Positions 1-11,720 of a stretch of 64,000 nt of DNA are shown one piece after another. Position numbers and translations under genes: made by a program. Within the stretch, counting starts at the first letter, position 1; each line of letters starts with the position of its first letter. The stretch is from NCBI RefSeq assembly GCF_037975245.1, contig NC_092571.1, forward strand, positions 15,743,917 through 15,807,916, read 5' to 3'. The notes under the pieces were generated by a model. That model worked only from the letters and a program-made list of their open reading frames with translations. It was not told the DNA's origin and ran no database searches. This DNA comes from Apostichopus japonicus. Taxonomy: Eukaryota; Echinodermata; Holothuroidea; Aspidochirotida; Stichopodidae.

Positions 1-901
1 TGGGGGGAGGGGGGTTGGGGGTTCAAGGAATATTTTTTTTTAATGTTTCCATCTACTTTCTACCTTAAAACTGAAATGCATCACAATATGAATATTGCCT
101 TACCAATATTCTTTGGTATATATCATTAATTTCACTTCCCTTTTTGATTTCCCTTTCCAAAGGTAAATTAGGAACCCTACCCGATCCATGATGAAAGCAA
201 TAAGAGTGAAAAGTTAGGTTAAATTATAAAAAAATTAAATTAAAAAAAAATGGTTATTATGCAACTATGACATCACACTTGTTTGCTTCAAGTTCAGATG
301 TGGCACAAATTTAACTGGGACAACTTGATATGTAAGGATAAAATGTTAACTTCATCCATCCATGCTACGAATATATGTTCTTCTTTCTTCATTAAAAAAA
401 AAACAAATTCATACCTCCAGAGCGGTAATATGACATAGATCACGTAGTATACAGAATTCCCACAACCCCCCCCCCACCCCTCCCAGTAGTGAGCCTGAAA
501 TTTCAAAGATCTAGAGGGGCAACATTTAAAATTTGCCCGACTGCTTAAGGTAGGGAGTCTAAACTTTTGTGTAATGACCAGATGCGAATGAAGAATTTTA
601 TGAACTATTTTCCCTTGACCGATGGTATGGTCAGAGGTGGGGGGGGCCCAAAGGCTTCCCCCTCCCCCTTGCATACACCACTGACTTCACCATCCCACCC
701 ACTTTCCTTTCCAAGAATAACTGTTTGATCATGTTTCTGGACGGTTCTACCTACGCAGACTGAGCAATAGCTCGATGAACACAATGCACGACAAAATGCA
801 ATTTAATGAGGAAATGAAGACAATGGAACAATAATAAGGAAACAAGACCCTCGATATTGATTTGAAGAATGACCTATCTAAATTATTGATATGAGAGTAA
901 G

Positions 902-1915
902 AAAGGGACTACACATAGTATTCGATAACAGTGATTGTAGGTTTAAAGGGTGAGTCTATGTGTAGTATTCGATAACAGTGATTGTAGGTTTAAAGGGTCC
1001 ATGTGTAGTATTTGATGACAGTGATTGTAGGCTTACAGGGACTATGTAAAGTATTCAATAACAGTGATTGTATGTTTAAAGTGTGAGTCTATTTATAGTA
1101 TTCAATAACAGTGACTGTAGGTTTAAAGTGTGAGTTTATGTATAGTATTCAATAACAGTGATTGTAGGTTTAAAGGGTCTAGGTATAGTATTCAATAACA
1201 GTGATTGTAGGTTTAAAGGGACCATGTATAGTATTTGATAACAGTGATTGTATGTTTAAAGGGTACATGTATATTATTCAATAACAGTGATTGTATGTTT
1301 AAAGGGTCCATGTGTAGTATTCGATAACAGTGATTGTAGGTTTAAAGGGACCATGTATAGTATTCGATAACAGTGATTGTAGGTTAAAAGGGTCTATGTA
1401 TATTCTTCGAAAACAGTGATTGTATGTTTAAAGGGTCCATGTATAGTATTCAGTAACAGTGATTGTAGGTTTAAAAGGCCTATGTATATTCTTCGAAAAC
1501 AGTGATTGTATGTTTAAAGGGTCCATGTGGAGTATTTGATAACAGTGATTGTAGATTTAAAGAGACCATGTCTAGTATTTGATAACAGTGATTGTAGGTT
1601 TAAAGGGTTTATGTATAGTATTTGATAACAGTGATTGTAGGTTTAAAGGGACTATGTATAGTATTCAATAACAGTGATTGTAGGTTTAAAGGGTTTATGT
1701 GCAGTTTTTAATAACAGTGATTGTAGACTAAAAAGGGACCATGTCTAGTATTCGATAACAGTGCTTGTAGGTTTAAAGGGTCTATGTATCGTATTTGATA
1801 ACAGTGATTGTAGGTTTAAAGGGACTATGTATAGTATTCAATAACAGTGATTGTAGGTTTAAAGGGACTATGTATAGTATTCGATACCAGTGATTGTAGG
1901 TTTAGAGGGACTGTG
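902..1915. repeat. Minisatellite, about 23 copies of a 43-47 bp unit
   Basis: A degenerate tandem array whose unit contains ATAACAGTGATTGTAGGTTT followed by AAAGGG and an ATGTATAGTATT-like spacer. Most units are about 43 bp; a few near the left end are about 47 bp because of an extra GAGT. I count about 23 ACAGTG cores. It lies in the REV1 intron downstream of the 2293-2513 exon. A spurious short reading frame runs through its right end. Confidence 0.9.
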
Positions 1916-2067
1916 TACTTACAACATTCCATAACAAAAGTATTTGCTTTACAAAAAGGGGGTTATTCCTACGGTTACGAAGTATCTCTTTATGTTTCAT
2001 GTGAATGTACATTCGAAAGAGAGATGGATTAAGCAGTGATGATAGGTATAAGTTTGTACATGTCTTT

Positions 2068-2146
2068 AATGTTTAGGGTTAGGGTTAATGCATAACAAGG
2101 TCAGGGTTAATGCATAACAAGGTTAGGGTTAATGAATAACGAGGTT
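2068..2146. repeat. Short tandem repeat with TTAGGG-like words
   Basis: Roughly three copies of a GTTAGGGTTAATGCATAACAAG-type unit of about 26 bp, slightly diverged. TTAGGG appears a few times but the unit is not a telomere repeat. It lies in the REV1 intron. Confidence 0.6.
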
Positions 2147-2292
2147 TTAAATATAGCAGTTAAAATAGACAGAGCAAAAGATGAACACAGTTAACTGTTC
2201 ACTTTTTAGCACTTGACAGGAAGATATAAAAATCACTATAAATAGTACCATAGAATGTTTTTACGCAAGCACCCAAGAAAATAAAAACTTAC

Positions 2293-5200
2293 ATTGTCAA
2301 AGCGAATCCCATAATTGACCTCAACAGAGACATACTTTCGTTCTCTCTCGGACCTCATAGGCCTCGTGTCCTGACCTCTGCAATTTTCGTAGAGTACCTG
2401 TCCTATCTTCGGACCGAAATGCTTCTGCAGTGTCTTCAACGAAACGTTCTGAAGATCGGAACAGGTGTAGATTCCGAGACTTTGCAATTTTTGGTTGAAA
2501 GCTCTCCCAATGCCTGCAACGAGTATGAAGGAAAGGTCACAGAGCTGGGGTGCGATGACCATATGGATGATAGCGGGAGTGATTTGGTCTTGTTTCTTTT
2601 GGAGGATCGGGATTGGGGGGGGTGGGAGGTGCAGGGTTTTCCCCGTATTGTTCTCAAAGTCCGAACAAGCAAACACTGCTGATGCATACGTGTACTTAAC
2701 AAGACATGAAAGTAGTCATATTTGTTTTGGGTTCTTTTAAGAAATTTAACTTTCTAATTTTTTGCATGGTGAATTCATACGATGGCTGTTGATTTCCCAT
2801 TAAACTTGATGAGCCAAATTTGTAGTTGTTTAATTGGATCCTTCGCTACATTTGGTCACATTTATGATGACCACAACCTTCAAGAATACAGTAATTTGCC
2901 ATTTTCCTCTTTTTTTTTGTAAATATGAATGTCAAAGTTCAACATCTAATACCTGGTAAATCCCCTACTGGTGCTTGCTTCAAGAATTCTGGGATATCCT
3001 CCCTCCTGAGGGTGCAAACACCGTCTGGTTTGGCTCTCTTTGTACAAAGCTTTGCTAAGATGACATTTGGCGCTGTATTAAAGTAGAGAAATTGAAGCCC
3101 AACAATCATTTATTATTCAAAAAACACATAGTTATCTTTCATATCAAGAAGTCAACTTATTCTTCAAAATAACTTCAAATTATTAGTGGATAATTATTAA
3201 AGTAATTACTCAAAGTTAGGATAGACTTAACTCTTATTTGATAAAAGTTGTCATTATTGGCCCTCAAATTAAGATTGATCAAACTGCTAAGAGCTTTTCA
3301 ATGACTTCACTGGAGATTATTTTGAAATCCGATCTAAACTTACAAGTTGAGATTAGTGCCCATCTAGACAACTATTAAATCACCTGACACCAGGAGAGGG
3401 GTGCAGGGTGATATAACCCCACTCCCCACCCTAGGTGATTGTCAGTAATGAGTTTTATATTGGCATGGTGCTATCACAGGCAGCAATTTCAGCATCAGTG
3501 CACATTGGTTTGACCTCTGCCCCCTCCTGCCTAGTCTCAAACCTGTGTCTGAGGTCCCTAGATGGAAGGATGCTATGGACCTGGTCATCAGTATAATGAG
3601 TGTAGGAAGTTTAAGCATGATAGATTATAAATGTGGATTACTCTAGATGTATGTGAGGTCAATGCTCTTGACCTTAAATGTACTGACAGTACATCAAATC
3701 CAAAATGCCATTTACAGGATAAAAGTTAATGAGAAAAAAAGAAGAAAAAAAACACCTCCCCACGTGGATGGCCTTTCCAGCTTTCCTCTTGCTATCTGCA
3801 GTGTGCGATTATCTGCCTATGGGTGCTATGGTACAGTAACATATGTTTGGCACCCCCCCCCCCCTCCTGTTCTCTTTTCTAAGTTTTGCCCAAAGATAGG
3901 AAGTTGGATTGTCTTACCTCATGGGCTCCCAGAGACCCAGTGACTTAGAGGGGTCCCTAGGTAATTACCTCATCTGTCTTTTGGATATCCCAGCACTGGC
4001 TGTATGTAATATTTGCCATCTACTGATCAATACACTGGAACCTGCTGAAGACATGTATTTTCACCTCTCATCATCTACACAATCTTCAACTCTCCCCCAC
4101 CCCTCCCAAACCCATAAAATAGCAAACGTTTACCCAGCTATAACCCCATCTTACCAAGACCTGCCGAAGCAGTGCATTGCGTCTTTTTGTATATTTCCTC
4201 CCTCATAGCTTCCGCAATCTCTGCCCCGGTAGCTCCGGTCTCCTCCATTAGATTGGTCACATCTAGAATGACTTCGTCACAACTGGCCGCCTGAATGTCA
4301 TGAGTGTAACTACCAAAAATGAAAAAATTAAACTGAAAATAACTTTATTTTTCTAAAAAAGTTCATATTTCATTTACCCAATTTCGGGGGCTCACAATTT
4401 CATTCAGGTGCTACAAGAAGATTAAAGTGCCAAAACAATCAATTCACTTTTATTCTCACCATCAAATCCTACCTTTCTGCTCTGGTCTACTTGATGTATA
4501 TTTGTTTTGGAAATGTGAACATGCATTTTAAAACTCAAATTTCAAAACAAAAAAAAACATTAATTTATATAAATTTAAATAATTTAATTTTTTTTTTAAA
4601 CTTTGCAAACTTAAACACAGTTCAAAAAAAACTCCAAAACATTACTCAAGTACAATTGTATAAAATATACACATTCTGATATTCAAGAACAACATACAAA
4701 TAATTTTCCTTGTTTGAATAATGCTAGCCCCAATGACAGCATTACTGAATAAACATGATTCTTATATTAAAGTTGAAACTCTACTTTTATAGGACTTCAA
4801 ACAACATGCCAATAACAACAAAATTTGAACATTTCCAATCATGCATTTCCCCACCGGTTTTTGTCTTGTATCTATAATCGCTTGAAAGTTTGCCAAATTG
4901 TGTGGTTTGTTTACAATTTGTATATAATGTTTTTCTTTTCCATTCATATTCAAATTAGGCTTTAACTGCATGAAGGTTAAAAAAAAAATTGTGTCACATG
5001 TTTCATGTCCTTTTAAACTGGAAATGTTGAACAGAAAATAAGACAACAATTTAATGGATATAGGAGGGGGGAAAAAATTTACTTAAATGATTTGGTTCCA
5101 CCATGAAATAGATTACTATTGACCAAAATAAACTACTTCTTAAAAGTATCAGTATGAGACATGCAGTGAGTCTGACTGAGGAAGGCCCACCCCCCTGCAC

Positions 5201-8200
5201 CTTGTTCTTCAGTTCCTCACAATGAAAAAGAGTAAGAATTTAGCCTCCTACATCAACAAGAGGGAACCTAAAATCATTCAACGGGCACTGAGTTTTCATC
5301 ATACCATTTGCTGATCTGAATATGCATTAAAATGGCCATAACGAGACTGATTTACTCTTTCCATGTTTCTGCCCTCCCCACCACCTCCTACTCTCCCTCC
5401 ATCTCAATCCAACACCCCACCCCCACTTCCGATCAATTTTTTCTTTTTTTGGGGGGGGGAGGGACACTTGAAAAAAGTGAATTAAAAGATAGAAATATTA
5501 AACAAAACCAAAAATCTCTTACCCTGCCACTATCTCATAGAGCTGCCTAGAGACACGATAGTAGCCTTCAAAGTTATACGGGATCGTCCGCAACTCTGGG
5601 CACAGCTCTTTAGCCGTCTTCATGATCATTCCATTCCTGACTCCAGCTAGCCTAGCTTCGTAGCTGCAGGAAGCAATGGCCGCCAAGGAAGAGAAGTTCT
5701 CGCTCTCCGACGCTACGAGCGTCTGTGGAGACGGCTCAGTTTTATGGACTTGAGGCAGACTGTCGGATCGGTCCACTCCGTCACCGATCTCGCCGCCGCC
5801 TTTAATGCCATTCCGCAAAATTTCAGGCTTATCCTTCCCGGCCCAAAACTCCATGCAGTGAGTCTTCTGGTTTGAATATTTCTGTGAGAGACTCTTTTCA
5901 TTCCAGTTCTTCAACGATTTGTTCACAGGCTTCCCGGCGTAGTGAGCCACGGCGACCGGTTTTCCGGCTAATTCCGGATAATTCAGGAGACTGACCTTGA
6001 CGAAGAAGGCGTCCATGTCTATATGCATCATGACACGGTCATCGTCATCGTCTTCCACTCTCCATTCGCCGGAAGCTTCCGGGGCGGCGCCGTCCGAGTC
6101 CCGCTTTTCCAGTTTGTTATCCCTCAGCTTTTTCTGGTCAGAGTTGACTCTGTTTTTACCGTACATAGCGATGAGCTTCTGCTTACTGGGGAAAGTCCCG
6201 TCGCTGTTCCTGTGCAGTTCTTTCACGAACAGTCTATGCTCGGCTCTCCAAGTGGTCAGGTGGTAGAAACTGGAGTGCCGGTAGAACGACGGCAAAAAGT
6301 TTGGATCTGTGGACTTTGGAAAGTACAATTTACCAAACTCAGGAGGGTCCGTAATATCTTCGCTATTATCATCAATCTTACATTCTTCTGTCTTAAGCTT
6401 TGGTGACTTCTCGTTAGAAGAAGGAGAAGAAGCAGTGGCGTTGACTGGACCGGTGTGGCTTACTATGGTTTTAGTTCCTTCCTGAGAGACTCTCTTTTTA
6501 GAACTACGGTCACTTTCAATTTCTCTGGTGGTTTTTATGCAATTTAAGTCGTCTCTGTTAGCAGACTTTTTCTGTCTGCTATAACAAGTCATACCTTTCT
6601 CTCCCAGCTTTTCAGACCATGACCGATCGACCCTCTTGAGTTCATGGGTTGCGAATTTCTCTGATGGTATGTCGCCCTCGTGAATGACAGGGGCAGGAAA
6701 CGTGTCACCTTTCCTGACTGTATCCGTGACATCATCACATCTGTCCGGCTTTGAGTCAGTAGTCCGGGCAATATCGGTTTCTTCCTCCGTGGGAGATTTT
6801 GATACTTTTTCTCTCTTGTGATCAGAGGAAGGGTAGTAGCCCTCTGAAGTAACATTTCTCGAAACAGATTCCGGATTGGTGATGAGTGAACTAGCTTCAC
6901 CCTTGCTCTCTGTCGCATGCTGGACTCGGTCCAATCTGGAAAGTTTCTTGTCAGCGAACCTGTGCAGTGTCTGATTTGATGCCTTTGGTCTGTACAGTAT
7001 ATATGGTGCATGGGGTAGTAGCTTACCAGCTTTTAAACTGTAAAAACAGAAGAAAAAAACTTCATGGATAAGCAAATAATGGTTGCATTTCAACACCATG
7101 GAAAACTGGGTCTGCTTCCCTTCCTCCCCTCCCCTCCACACCCCCCCCCCTTCCAAATCTCAATCATATTTTGCATTCCCTAGTAATGATGTAAGCTTTC
7201 AAGTTAGTGTGACAAGAAATTCATCAGAAAAACCAAGAATTTTTTATCCTCTCCAAAACAAAACACATAGCACCTCTATATGCAGATAATAATATTTTCT
7301 TACCTATCAGTGATCCAGGCTGGTCTTACCACCTTTTCATTCTTCAATTCTTTGATTTTAGTATAGGCAAGATTGGAGGCTATGATGTGAGTAGTGTTAG
7401 CCTTGGTTGGATAGTAAATAAACCTCCCACCATGCATCATCATTAACCTTTTAAGCTTCTCTGCTGGGGGATCTAGAATAGAACAAAACAAACCATCTTG
7501 TAAATTTAATGCAAAACCAAGAATGTGGAAAAGAAGTAAGCTTTGTATAGTTTGTACAAAATATTGTACTAGTTGTGAATATGATGAGAACTAGAGCAAG
7601 GATTTTATAACACGGTCAGCAGCTGCTTTAATTTTGGGATGATATATTGTATTTGCACACCTCCCTATATCCATGTACTTTTGCACACTTTACTATTTAG
7701 TAATTGCACACATTACTATTTGTTTGTCTTTTTGCACACATTGGCATGTATTTTGCACACATTACTATTGGTAACATTTGGTCTCTTATTAAACAATGTC
7801 AGTGTTTTGGGCAATAGCCAAACATCAATGGATAAAAAAGTAAGTTTCATCCACTACGTACTCTTTCTAAACACTACCCATTGTCATGAAATCCAGAAAT
7901 GATGGCCAGCTTACCTGTGTAACCATTCACATATATTGAAACACCTTTAAAAATACTAGAGGTGCCATTCTTGTCACACTTGCCGGCATCTAGCTGGAAT
8001 TGGCTGGCAAGTTTAGCAGCTTTCTTCTTCATGTAGGCTTCCTATAAAAATATAGATGTTGGAAAAATAATCAACATACTGTTTATATGCATAATGCACA
8101 GGATACAAGCTGCCATAACATGCTTTCAATTACATTGGGAATGAAAGTGTTAGATTTGCATCTGAACATTTTTCAAAGGCATGAGGCATTTGTGTATTTT

Positions 8201-9009
8201 TCGTTATCTATTATTCATTTTATATTCTAGTAAGCATCTGCCAGGATTTCATTGTTATATATTGTAATTTAGTATACTGATAAAGTTGCCAAGTTATGGC
8301 AGATTAGAAATGGCACTTTGGCAAAGCATTATAGTGATGGACCTAGCCTCCTGCGGGACTAGGTCCTAGGCTCAGTGGTGGCACCAGGAATTCCAAAGTG
8401 AAAAAGTCAAGCGAGGGCGTGGGGGCAAACGTTTTGGAAGTGCAAAAGCACAGCTGTATGAAGTGCACATCACAGGAAAATTTAGGTGCTAGGAAACATT
8501 TTCCTATCCTCTCCCATCCGGCCCATGCTTTATTGGTAAACCAAATTTTAATTAATTATGAATATTTTAATTTTTACTTGAAATTTTAAGTTACAACATA
8601 ACTTTATAGTTTAATGTGATATGACTCGGGTCCTACAGTCAACGACATTCATGAGGGATGCTCTACAACATTTCGAAATATAGGCGCCACAAGTAACTTA
8701 CTTTATAATTTCAACTGTACACTGTTATTGGCTAGGAGTGCAGGTCTCCCAGAAGCTGCAGTACTTTAGTTCTTAAATCGCCTAAATTCCTCTTAATTCA
8801 AAGCTTCGACCTCATTATTAACAATAACACACAGACCCTATAGCAACCAAGCCTAACGTTACGTGAGTGTAACTTAAAATTAGGACAAGAGACACCCCTT
8901 TCCTTGAAACGTAGGCCTAACTTTACTCAGCTTAATTTATAATGTTACTTACGAAGCCACCCCATCCATCCTGCGGAATTTCTCCGTTCGCGTATCTAAC
9001 GTGATCCAT
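2293..9009 (-). CDS. REV1: DNA repair protein REV1 (deoxycytidyl transferase), N-terminal 788 residues, continues past left edge
   Basis: REV1 is a nuclear Y-family polymerase that inserts dCMP opposite lesions and abasic sites and scaffolds other translesion polymerases. Seven exons are visible: 8953-9009, 7915-8041, 7304-7472, 5523-7037, 4155-4309, 2953-3072 and 2293-2513. Their phases join without a frame break. Exon 1 starts MDHVRYANGEIPQDGWGGF, like the REV1 'DGWxxWGGY' start. Exons 2-4 encode the BRCT domain (about residues 45-130; HIIASNLAYTKIKELKNEKV). The large exon 4 carries a low-complexity linker, the REV1 N-digit (SFYRHSSFYHLTTWRAE) and the first palm motif IDMDAFF with Asp458 and Asp460. 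Exon 5 has the second catalytic motif SCDE (Asp634, Glu635). Exons 6-7 hold AKPDGVCTLRRED, the LPGIGR helix-hairpin-helix and YGIRF. The little-finger remainder, UBM and C-terminal domains must lie left of base 1; none was recognised in 1-2292. Boundaries are my own splice calls. Confidence 0.93.
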
Positions 9010-9554
9010 TTTGCTGTGATCCGTACGGTATATGACAGTATACACATATGAATAAATTGTCCGCAATCTTAAACAATTTTGGAAATCGTAGTCGAAAGAC
9101 GCTTAAGTCATTTTGGCATATTATCAAGAATAATGTTTTGCTTTTGCTCTGATCATGTGACCGAGTAAACATTGTTTCCTGGCGAAAAGTAATTGGCTCA
9201 AAGTATATCACTTAGTCCTTGTTCTGTCGAACGCGAAACGAGCCAAAATTAGTTCATGCTGTCGCCAGTATCTCTGCAAATGCCAGTTTAGTTATCCGTC
9301 ACATTGCATAATTATGTTCATATGACTGATCTCAAAATAGTCAGATGAAGACAGTTAATCACATGACGCTAAACAGTCGAGGACAAAACGATTCACCTCT
9401 CAAATTTATTTCAAACATAGGGTATACATTGCCCTTAGACCAAAAAATGTTGGTTTGCCGCTGGGCTAATGATAACCGAAATTCGGATTGATATTGTCCA
9501 CATTTCGTCTTGTTCAAGTATTCAGTGTTGTGTACTAAGTAACATTCTTCACAT

Positions 9555-9910
9555 ACAGGGCTAGAGACTTGATCAAGTCTAAATATGACATCACTGAGCC
9601 ACATGTGGTGGAATTTTTAAGGGCTTTTAGGTTGTGCAAATGTTGAATCTAGTATATTGTAGTTCTTAAGAATGATCTCATACTGGTATCAATATCAGTG
9701 AATCACACTGCTTACGTTCATCTTCAAAATATGGAAAGAAAAACAAAGAAAAAGTAAAAGGTTTCTGATCCTCGATAAACGGTGGCTCTATGACATCATA
9801 GACGAAAGCTGCCAGACACGAGTTTTGAACTAAGATATCTACCCCAAAGTATCAAGATATTTCATAGCTGTTTGGGCGGATTGTTCTTCACAAAGTTTTC
9901 TGTCAAAAAT
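9555..9910. repeat. Unclassified interspersed repeat, copy 1
   Basis: Shares several blocks in the same order with 60765-61150: GAGACTTGATCAAGTCTAAA, a TGAATCTA word, a purine-rich stretch before TTTC(T/A)GATCCT, a TATGACAT block, then (C)CAGAC, ATATCT and AGCTGTTTGG. It lies just upstream of the REV1 start. No coding potential or clear termini were found, so the class is unknown. Confidence 0.45.
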
Positions 9911-10487
9911 AAACCAATATTAACGATATGTTTGTGTCTCCTTTAACAGTATAAGGGAATTCGTTAATAGCAGGTTTCTCTATCACAGAGATTATTGGTC
10001 AGGGACGGCAGACCCGGGGACCTGCGAATGCCGGTGGGGAGGGGGGGGGGTTACGTGCCCACCCTTTGTGAAAATCTGCCCCTTTCTCTTATCATTCAGT
10101 TCCTGTGGTTGAAAATTTTAAAACAAAAACAACAGGCATAATTTAAAGGTACCTTTTTAAAAACATCCAAATACTGGAATTTGTGGTAGCTATATGCGTC
10201 AGTTAACCAGATCGCACAGATGGTTCATTTTATCGGGACGTTTTGAGGTCGTTTGCGGTTGCTTCCTCAAATCAAATTCACATGTCCCACTGCTCTTCGA
10301 AGTCTTCGGGATCGAGATCCGGCTTTAGGAATCACAAATGATTTTCGAGTTGGTTAGCATCATGTTTGATCTCTAGAGTAAGGCAAAATATGTCACCAGA
10401 AACTGGTATTGTTCGATACAGGTGTCAAATGACTACAGTGAAATTACGACCTTCCTTACCGGTTTCGAACCTCTGGACATACAATCA

Positions 10488-10626
10488 GCGTCCATGGCCT
10501 AGTTGGTTAGGGTGTCCGCGTACAAAGCGTGAGGCCCGGGTTCGAATCCCGGTGGAGGCTGGAAGTTTTTTCACTGTTCTGGATTTTCCTTCTCATTACG
10601 TTTCCAATTACATATATATATATATT

Positions 10627-10658
<32 letters not shown>

Positions 10659-10660
10659 CC
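10488..10660 (+). mobile_element. tRNA-derived SINE ending in a TA-rich tail
   Basis: Bases 10488-10560 fold as a tRNA-like head. The acceptor arm GCGTCCA pairs with TGGAGGC except for one mismatch. The polymerase III A box TGGCCTAGTTGG and B box GGTTCGAATCC are perfect, and the T arm CCGGG/CCCGG is perfect. The anticodon stem has a mismatch and a wobble, and the loop would read ACA, which does not fit a normal tRNA. A short unrelated body (about 10561-10611) and a (TA)n tail follow. This layout fits a SINE better than a functional tRNA gene. Confidence 0.65.
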
Positions 10661-11086
10661 GGCACTCAGAGTAAATCAGCATCCTACCGACCGCCACTCA
10701 AGCTTCCTACCGACCGTCACAAAAATCAGTGAATCTTGTATTAAATGAAATCAAAATACACTGAAAATTACCTGTGTCACACTCGAAATAATTTACCCAA
10801 AATATTACTATTCTGAATCATAATTTAGAATACTGTAGTCCGATTCTCTAGCCTGAACAAAACCAAATAAATATAGGGGTAGAATAGAGCCACCTAAAGC
10901 CATTGAAATCATCTAAAACCCTGAAGCTTTGGGGGCTTCGCCCCTCGAACCCTACCAAGGGCACCTGGACCTCACGCAGAGGAGGGCTCGCTATGCTCAC
11001 GGGCTGGCTTCGCTCGCCATCGTCAAACAATTAGCCGCCACTCTCTTCAAATTAGCCAGCACTCACTTTCTCCTGGCTACAACAAT

Positions 11087-11150
11087 GTATATATATATAT
11101 ATAAACATATATATATATATAAACATATGTATATATATAAACATATATTT
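11087..11150. repeat. TATA/AAACATA microsatellite
   Basis: Imperfect (TA)n runs separated by AAACATA words, in the gap between REV1 and the IgGFc-like gene. The rest of the 9010-11720 gap shows the SINE, the unclassified repeat and a GGGGGCTTCGCCCC hairpin near 10930, but no gene. Confidence 0.7.
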
Positions 11151-11720
11151 AAACACAAAGCCTGCATTGTTCCCGTATGAAATAAATATCGACAAAATGT
11201 TCTCTCTTTTAAATCATGTTATCAACTCTGTAGCTGCTAAAATGTAAACTCGTAAATAGAACGACGGCATTGAAATATTACAAAAGTTAATAAATGTATA
11301 TTATTGTGAATATTGTCTGCAAATTAAGAGACTTTGCTTGATCAATAACGTCGCGAAAATAATTGCATGTTCTTTTGAGGAGTCTTTATTATTCATATTC
11401 GATTTATCTTCTTCTTTTTTTTTCTTGTTTGATGGTGGACATTAACATAGATATTCATTGCACAAACTCGTTTAATAATTTCAAGGATAACTTTAACATT
11501 CAGCAGAATGGATCCAATTTCAGTAAAACAGGAATGTATCAAAGAGACAAACTCAAATCGTCAAAGGTTCGTGTTGAAAGGAGATATGCATTACTTTACT
11601 ATATAGCTATGCTGATTATAATTTATTATAACTGCATGTTTTTACAAAACTGATCAGGAAGTGATTGACCTTTCGGCGAGTTGAATTAACGTAATTGAAT
11701 ATTGGATAATAAAGTAGAAA

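Noticed and set aside
600-690. Possible hAT end (GCATACACCACTG) near a G-rich tract
   Set aside because: No matching left end was located in the window.
2068-2146. Telomeric repeat
   Set aside because: Only a few TTAGGG words occur, within a longer 26-bp unit; there is no TTAGGG array.
2419-2682. Plus-strand frame overlapping a REV1 exon
   Set aside because: It is the antisense shadow of exon 2293-2513, which has clear REV1 homology and matching splice phases.
5997-6406. Plus-strand frames of 89 and 127 aa
   Set aside because: They are antisense to the large REV1 exon, with no recognisable domain or splice structure.
8372-8420. Possible hAT end CAGTGGTGGCACCAGG
   Set aside because: No inverted partner or 8-bp duplication was found.
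10488-10560. Functional tRNA gene
   Set aside because: The anticodon stem is imperfect, the loop reads ACA, and a SINE-like body with a TA tail follows.
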